Counted from the stretch's first letter, positions 1 to 8,889 are shown. The stretch is 64,000 nt of DNA from JACPHD01 sp964431805 (GCA_964431805.1 CAYSKV010000001.1:1-64000); one strand, 5' to 3'. Numbers and translations are program-made. Notes: generated by a model from the sequence alone, not told the origin.

Positions 1-783
1 GCGCTTTTTAATATGGATACGGTTTTAGAACCGGATTGCTTAAGAAAAATGGTGGAAGCGGCAGAAAGCGAAAAACAAATTGGCGCGATTCAGGCCCGGC
101 TAATGCTTTATGAAAATAAAAATAAAATTAATAGTCTAGGCAATGTGACGCATTTTTTAGGTTTTGGTTATGCAGATAAATACAATCAAACAATTATAAA
201 TCAAGAATTACAAATCAAGGATATCTGCTATCCGAGTGGCGCGGCGGTTTTATTTAAGCGCGAAGTTTTAGAAAAAGTCGGATTGTTTGATGAAGAATTT
301 TGGATGTATAATGAAGATCAAGACATAGGTTGGCGGATTTGGCTCGCTGGTTTTAAATGCGTTTTAGCGCCAGAAGCCGCAGTCTATCATAAATATGAAT
401 TTTCTCGCAGCATTAAAAAATATTACTGGATGGATCGCAATCGGATTATCGCTATATTAAAAAATTATCACTTAGCGACGTTAATATTAATTTTTCCCGC
501 GTTTTTAGTAATGGAAATAGGTTTAATATTTTTTGCCGTGAGCGGTGGTTGGTTTAAAGAAAAAATTAATGTTTATAAATATTTTTTAAGTTTAAAAAAT
601 TGGCGATATATTATTAAGGCGCGCCGGCAGACACAAAAATTAAGACTAATTCAAGATAGGGATATAATAAAAATGTTTTCTGGGAAGATTTGGTATCAGG
701 AGATAGGGAATGTAAAATTAAAAGTCGCTAATGCGATATTTAATGTTTATTGGAAAATAATAAAAATTTTCATAAGGTGGTAA
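1..783 (+). CDS. family 2 glycosyltransferase, 5' end missing
   Basis: Family 2 (GT-A fold) glycosyltransferase, probably adding sugars to envelope polysaccharide. The frame is open from base 1 (Ala-Leu-Phe-Asn precede the ATG at 13), so the N-terminal nucleotide-binding part is outside the window. The visible NMDTVLEP is the NxDT metal-site region of the family. GAAVLFKREVLEKVG followed by FDEEF and YNEDQD (about 75-104 residues after the first visible Met) is the usual acceptor-side block. A hydrophobic stretch near residues 154-179 suggests a membrane anchor. A second GT2 gene follows after a palindromic repeat, so both probably serve one glycan locus. Donor and acceptor cannot be read from the sequence. 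Confidence 0.85.
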   Translation, partial: ALFNMDTVLEPDCLRKMVEAAESEKQIGAIQARLMLYENKNKINSLGNVTHFLGFGYADKYNQTIINQELQIKDICYPSGAAVLFKREVLEKVGLFDEEFWMYNEDQDIGWRIWLAGFKCVLAPEAAVYHKYEFSRSIKKYYWMDRNRIIAILKNYHLATLILIFPAFLVMEIGLIFFAVSGGWFKEKINVYKYFLSLKNWRYIIKARRQTQKLRLIQDRDIIKMFSGKIWYQEIGNVKLKVANAIFNVYWKIIKIFIRW

Positions 784-794
784 AATATACTTTT

Positions 795-873
795 GTCATT
801 GCGGACTTGAACCGCAATCTAAAATTTGTTTTTATGAATTAAATCTAGATTCCGGCTCAGAGGCCGGAATTAC
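795..873. repeat. REP-like palindromic element
   Basis: Intergenic element beginning GTCATTGCGG and holding two small hairpins: GCGG/CCGC at the left, and ATTCCGGC/GCCGGAAT at the right. It resembles the element at 3578-3685, and its right half appears inverted at 63831-63860. It ends about 11 bp before the next start codon. Confidence 0.75.
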
Positions 874-884
874 AGCGAAATTTT

Positions 885-1673
885 ATGGATATTAGTATAA
901 TAATAGTAAATTATAAAGCTAAAAATTTAACTTTAAAATGCGTAGAGTCAATTAGGCAAGCTGATTGGCCTGGTTTAGATTATGAAATTATCGTGGCTGA
1001 TAATTATTCAGGTGATTTAAAGAGCGATGACTTAAAGCAATTCGGAGAAATAAAATTTATTATGAATGGCCAGAATATCGGTCTGGGTGCGGCCAACAAC
1101 CAGGGCATAAAAATTGCCAGAGGTAAATATATCGTTATAATGAATCCTGATACTTTAGTCAGTAAAGATGTTTTTGTAAAATTATTTTTTTACATGGAAA
1201 AAAATATTAAAGTCGGAGTGGCTGGACCGAAACAATTTAATCTTGATGGAACGATACAAAATTCTTGTTTTCGCTGGCCTGGTTTAATTACGCCGATTTT
1301 TAGACGAACTCCTTTAGGTAAAATAGTTTTAGGCGAAAAGGATTTAGACAGATTTTTATATAAGGATTATAATAAAGATATGGCGCGCGAAGTGGACTGG
1401 CTTTTAGGGTCTTTTTTATTCTGTCGCGCTTCGGCTTTAAGGCAAATTGGCTTATACGACGAGGATTTTTTTCTCTATTTTGAAGATACTGATTTATGCA
1501 AACGATTTTGGCGCGACGGCTGGAAAGTTATCTATAACCCAGAGGTTTTTATAACCCATAATCATATCCGGCAAAGCGCGCGAAAAGCTTGGTATAAATT
1601 TTTTACAAGTTTAGCTGCCTTGCATCATATAATGTCCTGGTTTAAATATTTAAAAAAATGGGGGATGAAGTAG
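885..1673 (+). CDS. family 2 glycosyltransferase (rhamnosyltransferase-like)
   Basis: Complete GT2 protein of 262 aa, close to the usual length for WbbL-type enzymes. Seen in order: N-terminal beta strand DISIIIVNYKA (residues 2-12), the IVADNYSGD nucleotide-binding loop (about 36-44), the metal site MNPDT (about 86-90), and the acceptor-side block LLGSFLFCRASAL with YDEDFFLYFEDTDLCKRFW (about 173-209). It has no transmembrane helix, so it probably acts at the inner face of the membrane. No Shine-Dalgarno is visible; ATG 885 is the first start after the repeat. galU follows 35 bp downstream and could supply UDP-glucose. The sugar transferred is not determinable here. Confidence 0.87.
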   Translation: MDISIIIVNYKAKNLTLKCVESIRQADWPGLDYEIIVADNYSGDLKSDDLKQFGEIKFIMNGQNIGLGAANNQGIKIARGKYIVIMNPDTLVSKDVFVKLFFYMEKNIKVGVAGPKQFNLDGTIQNSCFRWPGLITPIFRRTPLGKIVLGEKDLDRFLYKDYNKDMAREVDWLLGSFLFCRASALRQIGLYDEDFFLYFEDTDLCKRFWRDGWKVIYNPEVFITHNHIRQSARKAWYKFFTSLAALHHIMSWFKYLKKWGMK

Positions 1674-1708
1674 AAAGTTAAAATTTTTTAAGAATTAATA
1701 ATTAAATT

Positions 1709-2575
1709 ATGAAAAAAATAAAAAAAGCTGTTGTCGCCGTGGCTGGTTCCGGTACGAGACTACTGCCGGCGACTAAATCAATGCCTAAGGAAATGTTACC
1801 TATTGTTGATAAGCCGATTATTCAACTAGTAGTTGAAGAATTAGTGGCTGCCGGTATTGAAGATATCGTTTTAGTTACTAAATGGGATAAAAAGCCCTTA
1901 GAAGATCATTTTGATTATAATTGGGCGTTGATTGATGATTTAAAAAAAGCTGGTAAAGATAAATTAATGGAAGAGGTAAAAAAAATAGCTAATTTAGCTA
2001 ATTTTATTTATGTAAGACAGAAAGGGCCGTACGGAAATGGCACGCCGGTTTTATCAGCCGCTAGTATTGTTAAAAACGAACCGTTTATGTTTGTTTGGGG
2101 GGACGATTTAGTAAAAGCTAAAGTGCCTTTTGCTAAGCAGATGGTTGATGATTATAATAAAACCGGTCATCTTATGATTGGCGTTCAGGAAGTTCCCTTA
2201 GATCAGGTGAACCGTTACGGTATAGTGAAAATTAAAAAAGGCTCTATGCAAATTCAAGATATAATAGAGAAACCAAGCGTTAAGGATACGCCTTCACGTT
2301 TAGCTGATTTTGGGCGCATGATTTTAAATCAGGAGATTGTGGATATTTTAAAAAAGACTTCTTTAGGTAAAGGTAATGAATTATGGATGGTTGACGCTAT
2401 TAAAGAATATATTAAACAAGGAGGAAAATTTTACGCTAAAAAAATTAAAAACGGCGAATGGCTTACTACCGGCGATCCGTTAAATTATATGGAAACTATG
2501 CTTAAGTATGCTTTTGATCGCGGAGATATTGGGCCGGAAATAAAAAAATTCACTAAAGATTTATTGAAAAAATAA
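1709..2575 (+). CDS. galU: UTP--glucose-1-phosphate uridylyltransferase
   Basis: Makes UDP-glucose from UTP and glucose-1-phosphate. The 288-aa length is typical of bacterial GalU. The N-terminus carries the family signature GSGTRLLPATKSMPKEMLP (residues 13-31), holding the catalytic Arg and Lys of the nucleotidyltransferase P-loop. VWGDDL (about 129-134) is the metal-binding Asp region, and IIEKP with the later GEWLTTGDP matches conserved sugar-binding segments. It sits between glycosyltransferases and a sugar kinase, which fits supply of activated sugar for surface glycans. The PfkB gene follows after 12 bp, suggesting an operon. Confidence 0.95.
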   Translation: MKKIKKAVVAVAGSGTRLLPATKSMPKEMLPIVDKPIIQLVVEELVAAGIEDIVLVTKWDKKPLEDHFDYNWALIDDLKKAGKDKLMEEVKKIANLANFIYVRQKGPYGNGTPVLSAASIVKNEPFMFVWGDDLVKAKVPFAKQMVDDYNKTGHLMIGVQEVPLDQVNRYGIVKIKKGSMQIQDIIEKPSVKDTPSRLADFGRMILNQEIVDILKKTSLGKGNELWMVDAIKEYIKQGGKFYAKKIKNGEWLTTGDPLNYMETMLKYAFDRGDIGPEIKKFTKDLLKK

Positions 2576-2587
2576 TTAATTATATTT

Positions 2588-3568
2588 ATGAAATACGACG
2601 TTGTTACAATAGGCGGCGCGACCGAGGATATAACTTTTTATACCAACGAAGGAATTTTAATTAATAATAAAAAAGATTTAACCAGGCAAAAATTGTTAGC
2701 TTTTGAATATGGCGCTAAAGTTAAAGTTGATAAATCTTTTTCTGGTTTTGGCGGGGGAGCGTCTAACGCCGCGGTGGGTTTGTCTGGGTTCGGTTTTAAA
2801 ACGGCCTGCCTCGCGGCTATCGGCGAAGATGCTCGCGGGCAAAGAATTTTAAATAATTTTCAGAAGCGTGGCGTTGATATAACTTTAGTGCAAAAAGTTA
2901 AAAAAATTGAAACCGGCTTTTCTTTTCTATTAGTCGGTCCGGCTAACGAGCATATTGTTTTTTCTAATCGCGGCGCTAATAGCGAATTAACTATTAATGA
3001 TTTTGAAATTGAAATTTTAAATCAAAGTGAATGGATATATTTAACTTCATTGTCTGGAAAATGGAATAACAGTTTAGACAAGATTTTTTCCGTGAAAAAT
3101 GAAAAGATCGCCTGGAACCCAGGCCATAGGCAAATTTTAACCGGCGTAAAAGGTATAGGAAAATATTTTAAAAAGACAACTTGTTTAATTGTTAATAAAG
3201 ACGAAGCCATAGAATTAGTTATGTCGGATAAAAAATATAAAAATAAGAGTAACGCTTTTTTGAATAATGTAAAAAACTTGCTTTTAGCTTTAAGCTCTTA
3301 TGGTTCTAAAATTGTTTTAATTACCGCCGGCCGACAGGGTTCTTACGTTATAGAGGCGGGAAAAATCTATCATCAGCCAATCGTAAAAGAAAAGAGGCGC
3401 GCTGATACGACTGGGGTAGGCGATGCTTTTGGTTCGGCTTTTATTGCTGGGCTAGAATTATATAAGCAAAATATAAAAAAGGCGTTGTTTTTAGCTTCAA
3501 GGAATGCGGCTTCAGTAATTAGTATTCCTGGAGCGCAAAATGGTTTACTAAGCAAGAAGGATATATAA
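2588..3568 (+). CDS. PfkB-family carbohydrate (ribokinase-like) kinase
   Basis: 326-aa ribokinase/PfkB-fold kinase. The N-terminal substrate region has GGGASNAAVGLSGFG (about 56-70), matching PfkB signature 1. The C-terminal signature DTTGVGDAFGSAFIAGL (about 272-288) contains the catalytic Asp in GVGDAF and the anion hole. Phosphate comes from ATP; the sugar or nucleoside substrate is not predictable, since adenosine, ribose and 2-keto-3-deoxygluconate kinases share these motifs. It lies 12 bp after galU and is probably co-transcribed. No transmembrane segment, so cytosolic. Confidence 0.88.
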   Translation: MKYDVVTIGGATEDITFYTNEGILINNKKDLTRQKLLAFEYGAKVKVDKSFSGFGGGASNAAVGLSGFGFKTACLAAIGEDARGQRILNNFQKRGVDITLVQKVKKIETGFSFLLVGPANEHIVFSNRGANSELTINDFEIEILNQSEWIYLTSLSGKWNNSLDKIFSVKNEKIAWNPGHRQILTGVKGIGKYFKKTTCLIVNKDEAIELVMSDKKYKNKSNAFLNNVKNLLLALSSYGSKIVLITAGRQGSYVIEAGKIYHQPIVKEKRRADTTGVGDAFGSAFIAGLELYKQNIKKALFLASRNAASVISIPGAQNGLLSKKDI

Positions 3569-3577
3569 AACTTAACT

Positions 3578-3685
3578 GTCATTGCGGGCTTGACCAGCAA
3601 TCCAGAAATTTATTTATCGCTCTGGATTCTAGATTCCGGCTCGCCAGCCTCGCCTAGCGAGTCTAGGCGGGGGGGCCGGAATGAC
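3578..3685. repeat. REP-like palindromic element with nested hairpin
   Basis: Intergenic element starting GTCATTGCGGGCTTGACC and ending CCGGAATGAC, homologous to 795-873. An extra palindrome (CGCCTAGCGAGTCTAGGCGG, around 3650-3670) is nested inside. The ATG inside its last bases (3681) gives a false upstream start for the next gene. Confidence 0.75.
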
Positions 3686-3722
3686 GAAAAAGCAGATTTC
3701 TCGCAATGACATAAATATAATT

Positions 3723-4295
3723 ATGCAAGTTCCCATCGAAATATCAGCTCGCCATATTCATTTATCGAAACCTGATTTAGAAATATTATTCGGGTCTGGT
3801 TTTGAATTAACAAAATTTCGTGATTTATCGCAAACAGGACAATTCGCGGCTAACGAGATTGTTAAATTAGTTGGTTTAAAAGGAGAGCTTGATGGAGTTA
3901 GAATTTTAGGTCCGGTTCGTGCGCAAACGCAAGTCGAAGTTTCAGAAACCGAAGCTAGGCATTTAGGTTTAACCCCGCCGGTTAGAGATTCTGGAAATTT
4001 AGATGGTACACCGGGAATTAAAATCGTTGGCCCAAAAGGAGAAGTAGAGCTGAAGAGCGGTGTAATTTTAGCTTTAAGGCATATTCATATTGATCCGGAG
4101 ATAGCGGCTAAAATTAAAGTGAAAAATGGCGATCGGGTTAAAGTTGATACTATCGGTCCGCGTGACTTATTATTTGAAAATGTTTTAGTTAGAGTTGATC
4201 CATCTTTTAAATTAGCTATGCATATTGATACTGATGAAGCTAACGCAGCGGGCATTGATGCGAATAATCATCTTGGAAAAATCATTATAAAATAA
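3723..4295 (+). CDS. pduL: PduL-type phosphate acyltransferase (phosphotransacylase)
   Basis: PduL-family enzyme exchanging CoA for phosphate on short acyl groups (acyl-CoA + Pi to acyl-phosphate + CoA). The paired domains show the His-rich zinc motifs ISARHIHLS near the N-terminus and LALRHIHIDPEIA in the second half, plus the C-terminal LAMHIDTDEANAA. I start at ATG 3723 (M-Q-V-P-I-E-I-S-A-R-H): the upstream in-frame ATG at 3681 lies inside a palindromic repeat and adds 14 residues foreign to the family. The resulting 190 aa is a normal length. No microcompartment shell genes are nearby, so a role in acetyl-phosphate/acetate metabolism is inferred rather than propanediol use. Confidence 0.9.
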   Translation: MQVPIEISARHIHLSKPDLEILFGSGFELTKFRDLSQTGQFAANEIVKLVGLKGELDGVRILGPVRAQTQVEVSETEARHLGLTPPVRDSGNLDGTPGIKIVGPKGEVELKSGVILALRHIHIDPEIAAKIKVKNGDRVKVDTIGPRDLLFENVLVRVDPSFKLAMHIDTDEANAAGIDANNHLGKIIIK

Positions 4296-4311
4296 TTTTC
4301 AATTGAAAATT
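4294..4311. repeat. 18-bp perfect palindrome before mutM
   Basis: AATTTTCAATTGAAAATT is a perfect palindrome immediately after the pduL stop and 8 bp before the mutM start. The same ATTGAAAATTG words recur in dense clusters at 56820-56875 and 62190-62320. Confidence 0.7.
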
Positions 4312-4319
4312 TTAAACAT

Positions 4320-5174
4320 ATGCCGGAACTGCCAGAAGTTGAAACTATCGTTTGCGATTTAAACAAAAAGCTTAAAAATAAAAAAATTATTTCTGTTGAA
4401 ATATTGGATAAAAAAGTTTTTCATTTAGCCAAGAGTGATCTAAAAAATGTTGTAAGTAAAAAAATAAAAGCGGTTAAGCGGCGCGCTAAAATGATAATTT
4501 TTGATTTAGGCGATTATTTATTAATGATTCATCTTAAGATGACCGGTCAATTAGTTTATAAAACAAAAAATTTTTTAATCGCCGGCGGGCATCCCATTAT
4601 TAATCAAGCTAAAGAATTACCAAATAAATTTACCAGAGTTATTTTTAAATTTAATGATAAAGGGATTTTATATTTTAATGATGTTAGGCGGTTTGGTTGG
4701 ATTAAATTAATATCAAAAAATAATTTTTTTAAATTTAATAATGAGTTAGGTTTAGAACCGCTAGAGAAAGATTTTACTTTAGATTTTTTTAAAAATTTTT
4801 TATCTCATAAATCAAAGACTTCTATTAAGCAGGCTTTATTGGAGCAGAAGTATGTTGTCGGTATTGGCAATATTTATGCCGACGAGTCTTTATTCGCTGC
4901 CGGCATCAAGCCTTTTCGCAAAGTTGAAACTTTAAGCGCCGCGGAAATAAAAAAATTATGGCGCGTCATTCCTAAAATTTTAAAATACGCTATTAAGCAT
5001 CGTGGCACTTCATTTAATGATTATGTTGACGCGCAAGGCGAAACCGGTAACTTTATAAAATATTTAAAAGTTTATGGTCGGGCAGGGGAGAGATGTAAAA
5101 AATGTTCTGGAGTTATAAAAAAAATGAAATTAGGCGGACGCGGCACGCATTGGTGCGATAAATGTCAAAAATAG
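4320..5174 (+). CDS. mutM: formamidopyrimidine-DNA glycosylase (Fpg/MutM)
   Basis: Base-excision repair enzyme removing oxidised purines such as 8-oxoguanine and nicking the abasic site. The protein (284 aa) starts M-PELPEVETI, giving the catalytic Pro2 and Glu3 after Met removal. The helix-two-turn-helix region VGIGNIYADESLFAAGI (about 180-196) is conserved. The C-terminus ends in the zinc finger C-K-K-C ... GRGTHWCDKCQK with four cysteines and the Arg of the finger loop. Start ATG 4320 is fixed by the need for Pro at position 2. The next gene has its own promoter in the 52-bp gap. Confidence 0.96.
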   Translation: MPELPEVETIVCDLNKKLKNKKIISVEILDKKVFHLAKSDLKNVVSKKIKAVKRRAKMIIFDLGDYLLMIHLKMTGQLVYKTKNFLIAGGHPIINQAKELPNKFTRVIFKFNDKGILYFNDVRRFGWIKLISKNNFFKFNNELGLEPLEKDFTLDFFKNFLSHKSKTSIKQALLEQKYVVGIGNIYADESLFAAGIKPFRKVETLSAAEIKKLWRVIPKILKYAIKHRGTSFNDYVDAQGETGNFIKYLKVYGRAGERCKKCSGVIKKMKLGGRGTHWCDKCQK

Positions 5175-5175
5175 T

Positions 5176-5205
5176 TTTTATTTTTTTGATTATTTATGTT
5201 ATAAT
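5176..5205 (+). promoter_or_regulatory. extended -10 promoter for the Cys-rich surface protein (copy 1)
   Basis: TGTTATAAT at 5197-5205 is an extended -10 element. The matching -35 position (5176-5181, TTTTAT) is weak. The ATG is 22 bp after the -10. The second copy of the cassette has the same TGTTATAAT with a better -35. Confidence 0.6.
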
Positions 5206-5226
5206 AAATATAGATAATTTTTATAT

Positions 5227-8031
5227 ATGAGGGATCTATTTATTAAATTTATAGAAAAATCATTAATCGCTATTGTCTTTCTTTTGGCGATTTTTTTATT
5301 ACCTCATTTTATAGTAGCTGCTGATGTCTCGCCTGACGCTATTGCCGTAAGAATTATGCCCAATCCAGAGCATTTAAGTCCTTTACGCTGGTATCAAGCT
5401 AATATTAAGACTCAGGGCTCTCCTCAGAGTTTACAGGTTGACGGCTATGAAGCTGTACGCGACGGCCGAACGGTTTATGTTAATGCCGCTAATATCTCCG
5501 GCAGTAACTTTTATACCAATATTTACATTATTTCCTATAACCAAGAAGCTGAAAACGCTACGGTAGATGTTTTTGGCCAGATTCTGTCTCATTGGAAATT
5601 TAATTCTAATTTAAACGATACTAGCGGTAAGGAAAAAATTGTTAGAGATGCAAAAAAATTAGCTGATTTATCCGAAGTAAAAATTCTATTAGAAATTTAT
5701 AAAACTAAATATGGTTCTTATCCTAAGCTCGCCTCAGGCTCTTACATCGCTGGCAAGTCTGTTTCTACCTGGCCAAGCTGGCAAGCTACTTTAGCTAAAA
5801 GTTTAGGTACGGCTTTGCCGATTGATCCGGTTAATAAAATGGGAGTATGCGCGGGTTATAATACTACGACCTGCTGGAATGAAAATAGTAAAAAATTTGC
5901 TGATCCTAACCCTAGCGACAGTAATTTTGAATTACCCGCAGGCAGTAGCGGTTATGTTTATACTACTAATAATAATGGCGCTAGCTATGATGTTTGCGCG
6001 GTTATGGAATCAGGCTATATAACTACTCTAGAGCAAGGCGCTTGCTATGGCAGCGCTGGCGTTAAAGTTGGCGGTTCATCTTTAAATAATCCTCCGGTAA
6101 TCGTTTGTGGAACTCTTGAGGGTTCACCTAATAAAGAATTTATAGGTTATGTTAAGGCTTATGATTCTGATGCGGTTGACACAATAAAGAGCTGGGCTAT
6201 CACCAGCCAGAATGTATCCGGCTGGTCGCCCTTGCAATTAAGATCTTCAAAAGTTAATAATCAAAAAGAGATTTATTCGTCAAAATCTGGGGTGCCGGGT
6301 AGTTATAGTTTTGTTTTAGAAGTGAGCGATAGTCGAGATTTAAAGACTAGCACAATTTGTTCAATAAATATTAAAGCGGTTTGCGGTAATGGTATTATTG
6401 AGCTGAATGAGACTTGTGATGATAAAACTTATAACGGTCAGCCATTACATTGCAATAATACTTGTAATGGCACAACTACAGCCGAATGCGGTAATGGCGT
6501 TAAAGAGGCTGGTGAAACTTGCGATGATGGCAGTAATAACGATAAGCCTTTAAAATGTAATGTTACTTGCAATGGTATAACTCCGTCTTATTGCGGTAAT
6601 GGAATTAAAGAGGCTGGTGAAGATTGCGATAAAAAAGACGGTATAGCTACTAAACCGGCCGATAGCACACCCACAAAACAATATAGTTGCAGTATTTCTT
6701 GTAAAGCTTCGGGCGGTTATTGTGGTGATGGCAATAGAAATACATTAGAGAGTTGTGATGATGGTGTAAGTTTAAATGGAACGCCAAATCGTTGTAATAA
6801 AACTTGTACCGGTCTTACTACCCCAGAATGTGGCAATGGTGTTGTCGAGCAGGGTGAAATTTGCGAAGTAGCAACTTATGTCGCTCCCACTCCGGCTAAT
6901 AGTTCTTCGTCTCGCCAATATAGTTGCAATCCTAAAAATTGTAAATCTGACATTGGCGGGTATTGTGGTAACCCAATAAAATCAGCCTATCCTGATAATG
7001 TAGAAATTAGTTATGGAGAAAAATGCGATTGGAGAAATTATACAGTTCCTGGACCGGCTGCTAGTACACCTACAAATCAATACGGTTGCGGTACTAATTG
7101 TCAGCCTTCGGGTGGTTGGTGTGGAGATGGAAAATATATTGGACAGCCGAGTGAGGTTTGCGATGAGGGTTCTGCTCTTAACGGAACGCCAAATCATTGC
7201 AATAAAGATTGTTTGTTGTTAAAAACTCCATCGGTTTGTGGCAACGGGGTTACTGAAGCAGGTGAGACTTGCGACAGAGGTACCGCTAATACAAATACTC
7301 CTTGTACGCCAGCTTATGGTTCTAAGGGCTCTGTAGGTTGTACTTATTGCGATTCGCAATGCCAAACCAAGACGGTGCCTGCGCTTTATTGTGGAGATGG
7401 CACAAAAAATGGAACTGAACAATGTGATTGGAATGGTTATGTAGTTCCTACCCCCGAGCAGAGTTCTATTGATTGGCAGTATGGTTGTAATAAGACTACT
7501 TGCAAGTTCGAAGGTGGCTGGGGTGGAAATGGTCGGGTGGATCCAGGCACAGGTGAAGAATGTGAGCCTACCGATCCAAGAACAAAATCAAAGCCTTGTA
7601 CAGCTAAATATAGTGGCTTACCTAGTTATTGCGGCATCAACGGCACTATAGATATTCAGGGAACTGATTCTTGCGGGAATGATTATAAATATCAGGGTTG
7701 TGTAGCTTTACCGCCAACAGAAACAGGGGAAACCTCAGAGGACTGTGATACTACTAGCCCCGACATGACAGATTATGCTTGCTGTGAATTAACAAGCTGT
7801 GATGGCGACGCCTGCGGTTGTTGCGGAAGATCTAGGATTATTAGACCACCCTCTGGCTATTCTCAAGTTTCATCTTTAGCCCCATTTAATCAAAGAGATA
7901 GTGATGGCAATGTCATAGGTTTGTGTAATACGACTAATCAAAGTTGTAAATTAGTTAGAAATAATATTAATTCTAGAAATTGGACTATAATGACAGACCA
8001 TACTATGGCTAAATTTAGATGTTGGAAATAA
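5227..8031 (+). CDS. giant secreted Cys-rich repeat protein, copy 1
   Basis: 934-aa exported protein. Residues 12-31 form a hydrophobic signal or anchor, followed by a beta-rich domain to about residue 120. Residues about 139-168 (KKLADLSEVKILLEIYKTKYGSYPKL) resemble the helix-to-YP junction of type IV pilins/GspG, but internally rather than at the N-terminus. A cadherin/Ig-like domain spans about 290-385. From 386 onward there are about ten CGNG/CGDG-x-E-x-CDDG units of the DUF4215/Myxococcus Cys-rich type, ending in a Cys cluster and an RCWK tail. Its stop overlaps the next ATG by one base. Function unknown; probably a disulfide-stabilised surface protein. Bases 6865-8031 are identical to the downstream copy. 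Confidence 0.85.
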   Translation: MRDLFIKFIEKSLIAIVFLLAIFLLPHFIVAADVSPDAIAVRIMPNPEHLSPLRWYQANIKTQGSPQSLQVDGYEAVRDGRTVYVNAANISGSNFYTNIYIISYNQEAENATVDVFGQILSHWKFNSNLNDTSGKEKIVRDAKKLADLSEVKILLEIYKTKYGSYPKLASGSYIAGKSVSTWPSWQATLAKSLGTALPIDPVNKMGVCAGYNTTTCWNENSKKFADPNPSDSNFELPAGSSGYVYTTNNNGASYDVCAVMESGYITTLEQGACYGSAGVKVGGSSLNNPPVIVCGTLEGSPNKEFIGYVKAYDSDAVDTIKSWAITSQNVSGWSPLQLRSSKVNNQKEIYSSKSGVPGSYSFVLEVSDSRDLKTSTICSINIKAVCGNGIIELNETCDDKTYNGQPLHCNNTCNGTTTAECGNGVKEAGETCDDGSNNDKPLKCNVTCNGITPSYCGNGIKEAGEDCDKKDGIATKPADSTPTKQYSCSISCKASGGYCGDGNRNTLESCDDGVSLNGTPNRCNKTCTGLTTPECGNGVVEQGEICEVATYVAPTPANSSSSRQYSCNPKNCKSDIGGYCGNPIKSAYPDNVEISYGEKCDWRNYTVPGPAASTPTNQYGCGTNCQPSGGWCGDGKYIGQPSEVCDEGSALNGTPNHCNKDCLLLKTPSVCGNGVTEAGETCDRGTANTNTPCTPAYGSKGSVGCTYCDSQCQTKTVPALYCGDGTKNGTEQCDWNGYVVPTPEQSSIDWQYGCNKTTCKFEGGWGGNGRVDPGTGEECEPTDPRTKSKPCTAKYSGLPSYCGINGTIDIQGTDSCGNDYKYQGCVALPPTETGETSEDCDTTSPDMTDYACCELTSCDGDACGCCGRSRIIRPPSGYSQVSSLAPFNQRDSDGNVIGLCNTTNQSCKLVRNNINSRNWTIMTDHTMAKFRCWK

Positions 8032-8789
8032 TGAAAATTATGTTTCATAAAAATACAAAAATTATTATCTCGGCTATTATAGTATTTTTTTTAATTATTA
8101 TTTTAATTATTTTATTTATTTTTAGAGATAATATTTTTAAAAATGATAAGGTTTTTAATGATGCTAATATAGATAACATGGTCGCGACGACAAGCGAGAT
8201 GGATAAAAATCAAGTTATTCTAAAAAATTATGAGGAGCTAAAAAATAATCATCCGGAATTTAGTTCCGCTCAATTGGAATTTTATAAAGATGCGGCCATC
8301 AAAGGCAGGGTTGACCAATGCGAAGGCAGCGATGATGAAAAAAATTGTGCCAAGTCTATGGCGTTTTTAACAGAAAAATATTTTATTTGTGGTGATGAAG
8401 TTTTAGAAGATGAGGGAGATCAGGTTGAATGCGCTAATCCAATTCTTTCTAAAATAGCTAACGAGGAGATAAAAAAATGTTCTTCTATCGATATTATTGA
8501 TTTTAGAATTGAGTGTTTGATACATATTTTTAGAGTTTATAAAAAATCGGAAAATTGTTCAAATTTCGCGGATAGCGAAGTAAAAAAAATGTGCGAAAGT
8601 GTTGCTAATTATCAAATGGCACAAAATCAGAATAATAGTGAAATATGCGAGAAGATTGAAAATAGTGAATTTAAAATTTATTGCGTCGCAGGATTGTCAG
8701 AAAAATATCCGGATAGCGATAAAGATGGTTTAAGTGATTTTGAGGAAATATCAAAATATAATGCTGATCCGTTTAACTTTGATACTGAC
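6865..8789 (+). repeat. 1925-bp exact direct repeat, copy 1
   Basis: The sequence from GAAGTAGCAAC at 6865 to GATACTGAC at 8789 recurs at 10549-12473 (offset 3684 bp) with no difference seen in the stretches I compared; translations in several frames are also identical. It spans the 3' half of the Cys-rich gene and most of the following gene. Confidence 0.9.
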
Positions 8790-8846
8790 AGCGACGGTTA
8801 TAAAGATGGAGAAGAAGTTAAAAACGGTTTCGACCCTAATAAATAA
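8031..8846 (+). CDS. membrane-anchored protein with C-terminal Ca-binding repeats, copy 1
   Basis: 271-aa protein with one N-terminal transmembrane helix (about residues 10-33) and an acidic, Cys-containing extracellular part. The C-terminus has DSDKDGLSDFEE and DTDSDGYKDGEE, the DxDxDGxxD calcium-binding loops of thrombospondin-type-3/EF-hand-like repeats. I start at ATG 8031, which overlaps the preceding TAA (TAATG) and suggests translational coupling; the in-frame ATG at 8019 lies inside the upstream gene. It travels with the Cys-rich protein as a two-gene cassette, so the two products may act together on the surface. Function unknown. Confidence 0.8.
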   Translation: MKIMFHKNTKIIISAIIVFFLIIILIILFIFRDNIFKNDKVFNDANIDNMVATTSEMDKNQVILKNYEELKNNHPEFSSAQLEFYKDAAIKGRVDQCEGSDDEKNCAKSMAFLTEKYFICGDEVLEDEGDQVECANPILSKIANEEIKKCSSIDIIDFRIECLIHIFRVYKKSENCSNFADSEVKKMCESVANYQMAQNQNNSEICEKIENSEFKIYCVAGLSEKYPDSDKDGLSDFEEISKYNADPFNFDTDSDGYKDGEEVKNGFDPNK

Positions 8847-8859
8847 AATTTTAAAATAA

Positions 8860-8889
8860 TTTACACTTTTTATTTATTTGTGTTATAAT
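8860..8889 (+). promoter_or_regulatory. sigma-70 type promoter for cassette copy 2
   Basis: TTTACA (8860-8865), 18-bp spacer, TATAAT (8884-8889) with an upstream TGT giving an extended -10. The predicted transcript starts near 8896, leaving about 15 nt before ATG 8911. Confidence 0.8.

Noticed and set aside
3681..3722. Upstream ATG of the PduL gene as true start
   Set aside because: The ATG belongs to a repeat element, and the 14 extra residues do not fit the family; ATG 3723 does.
6982..7422. Overlapping open frames inside the Cys-rich genes
   Set aside because: They are shadows in other frames, identical in both copies only because the DNA is identical.
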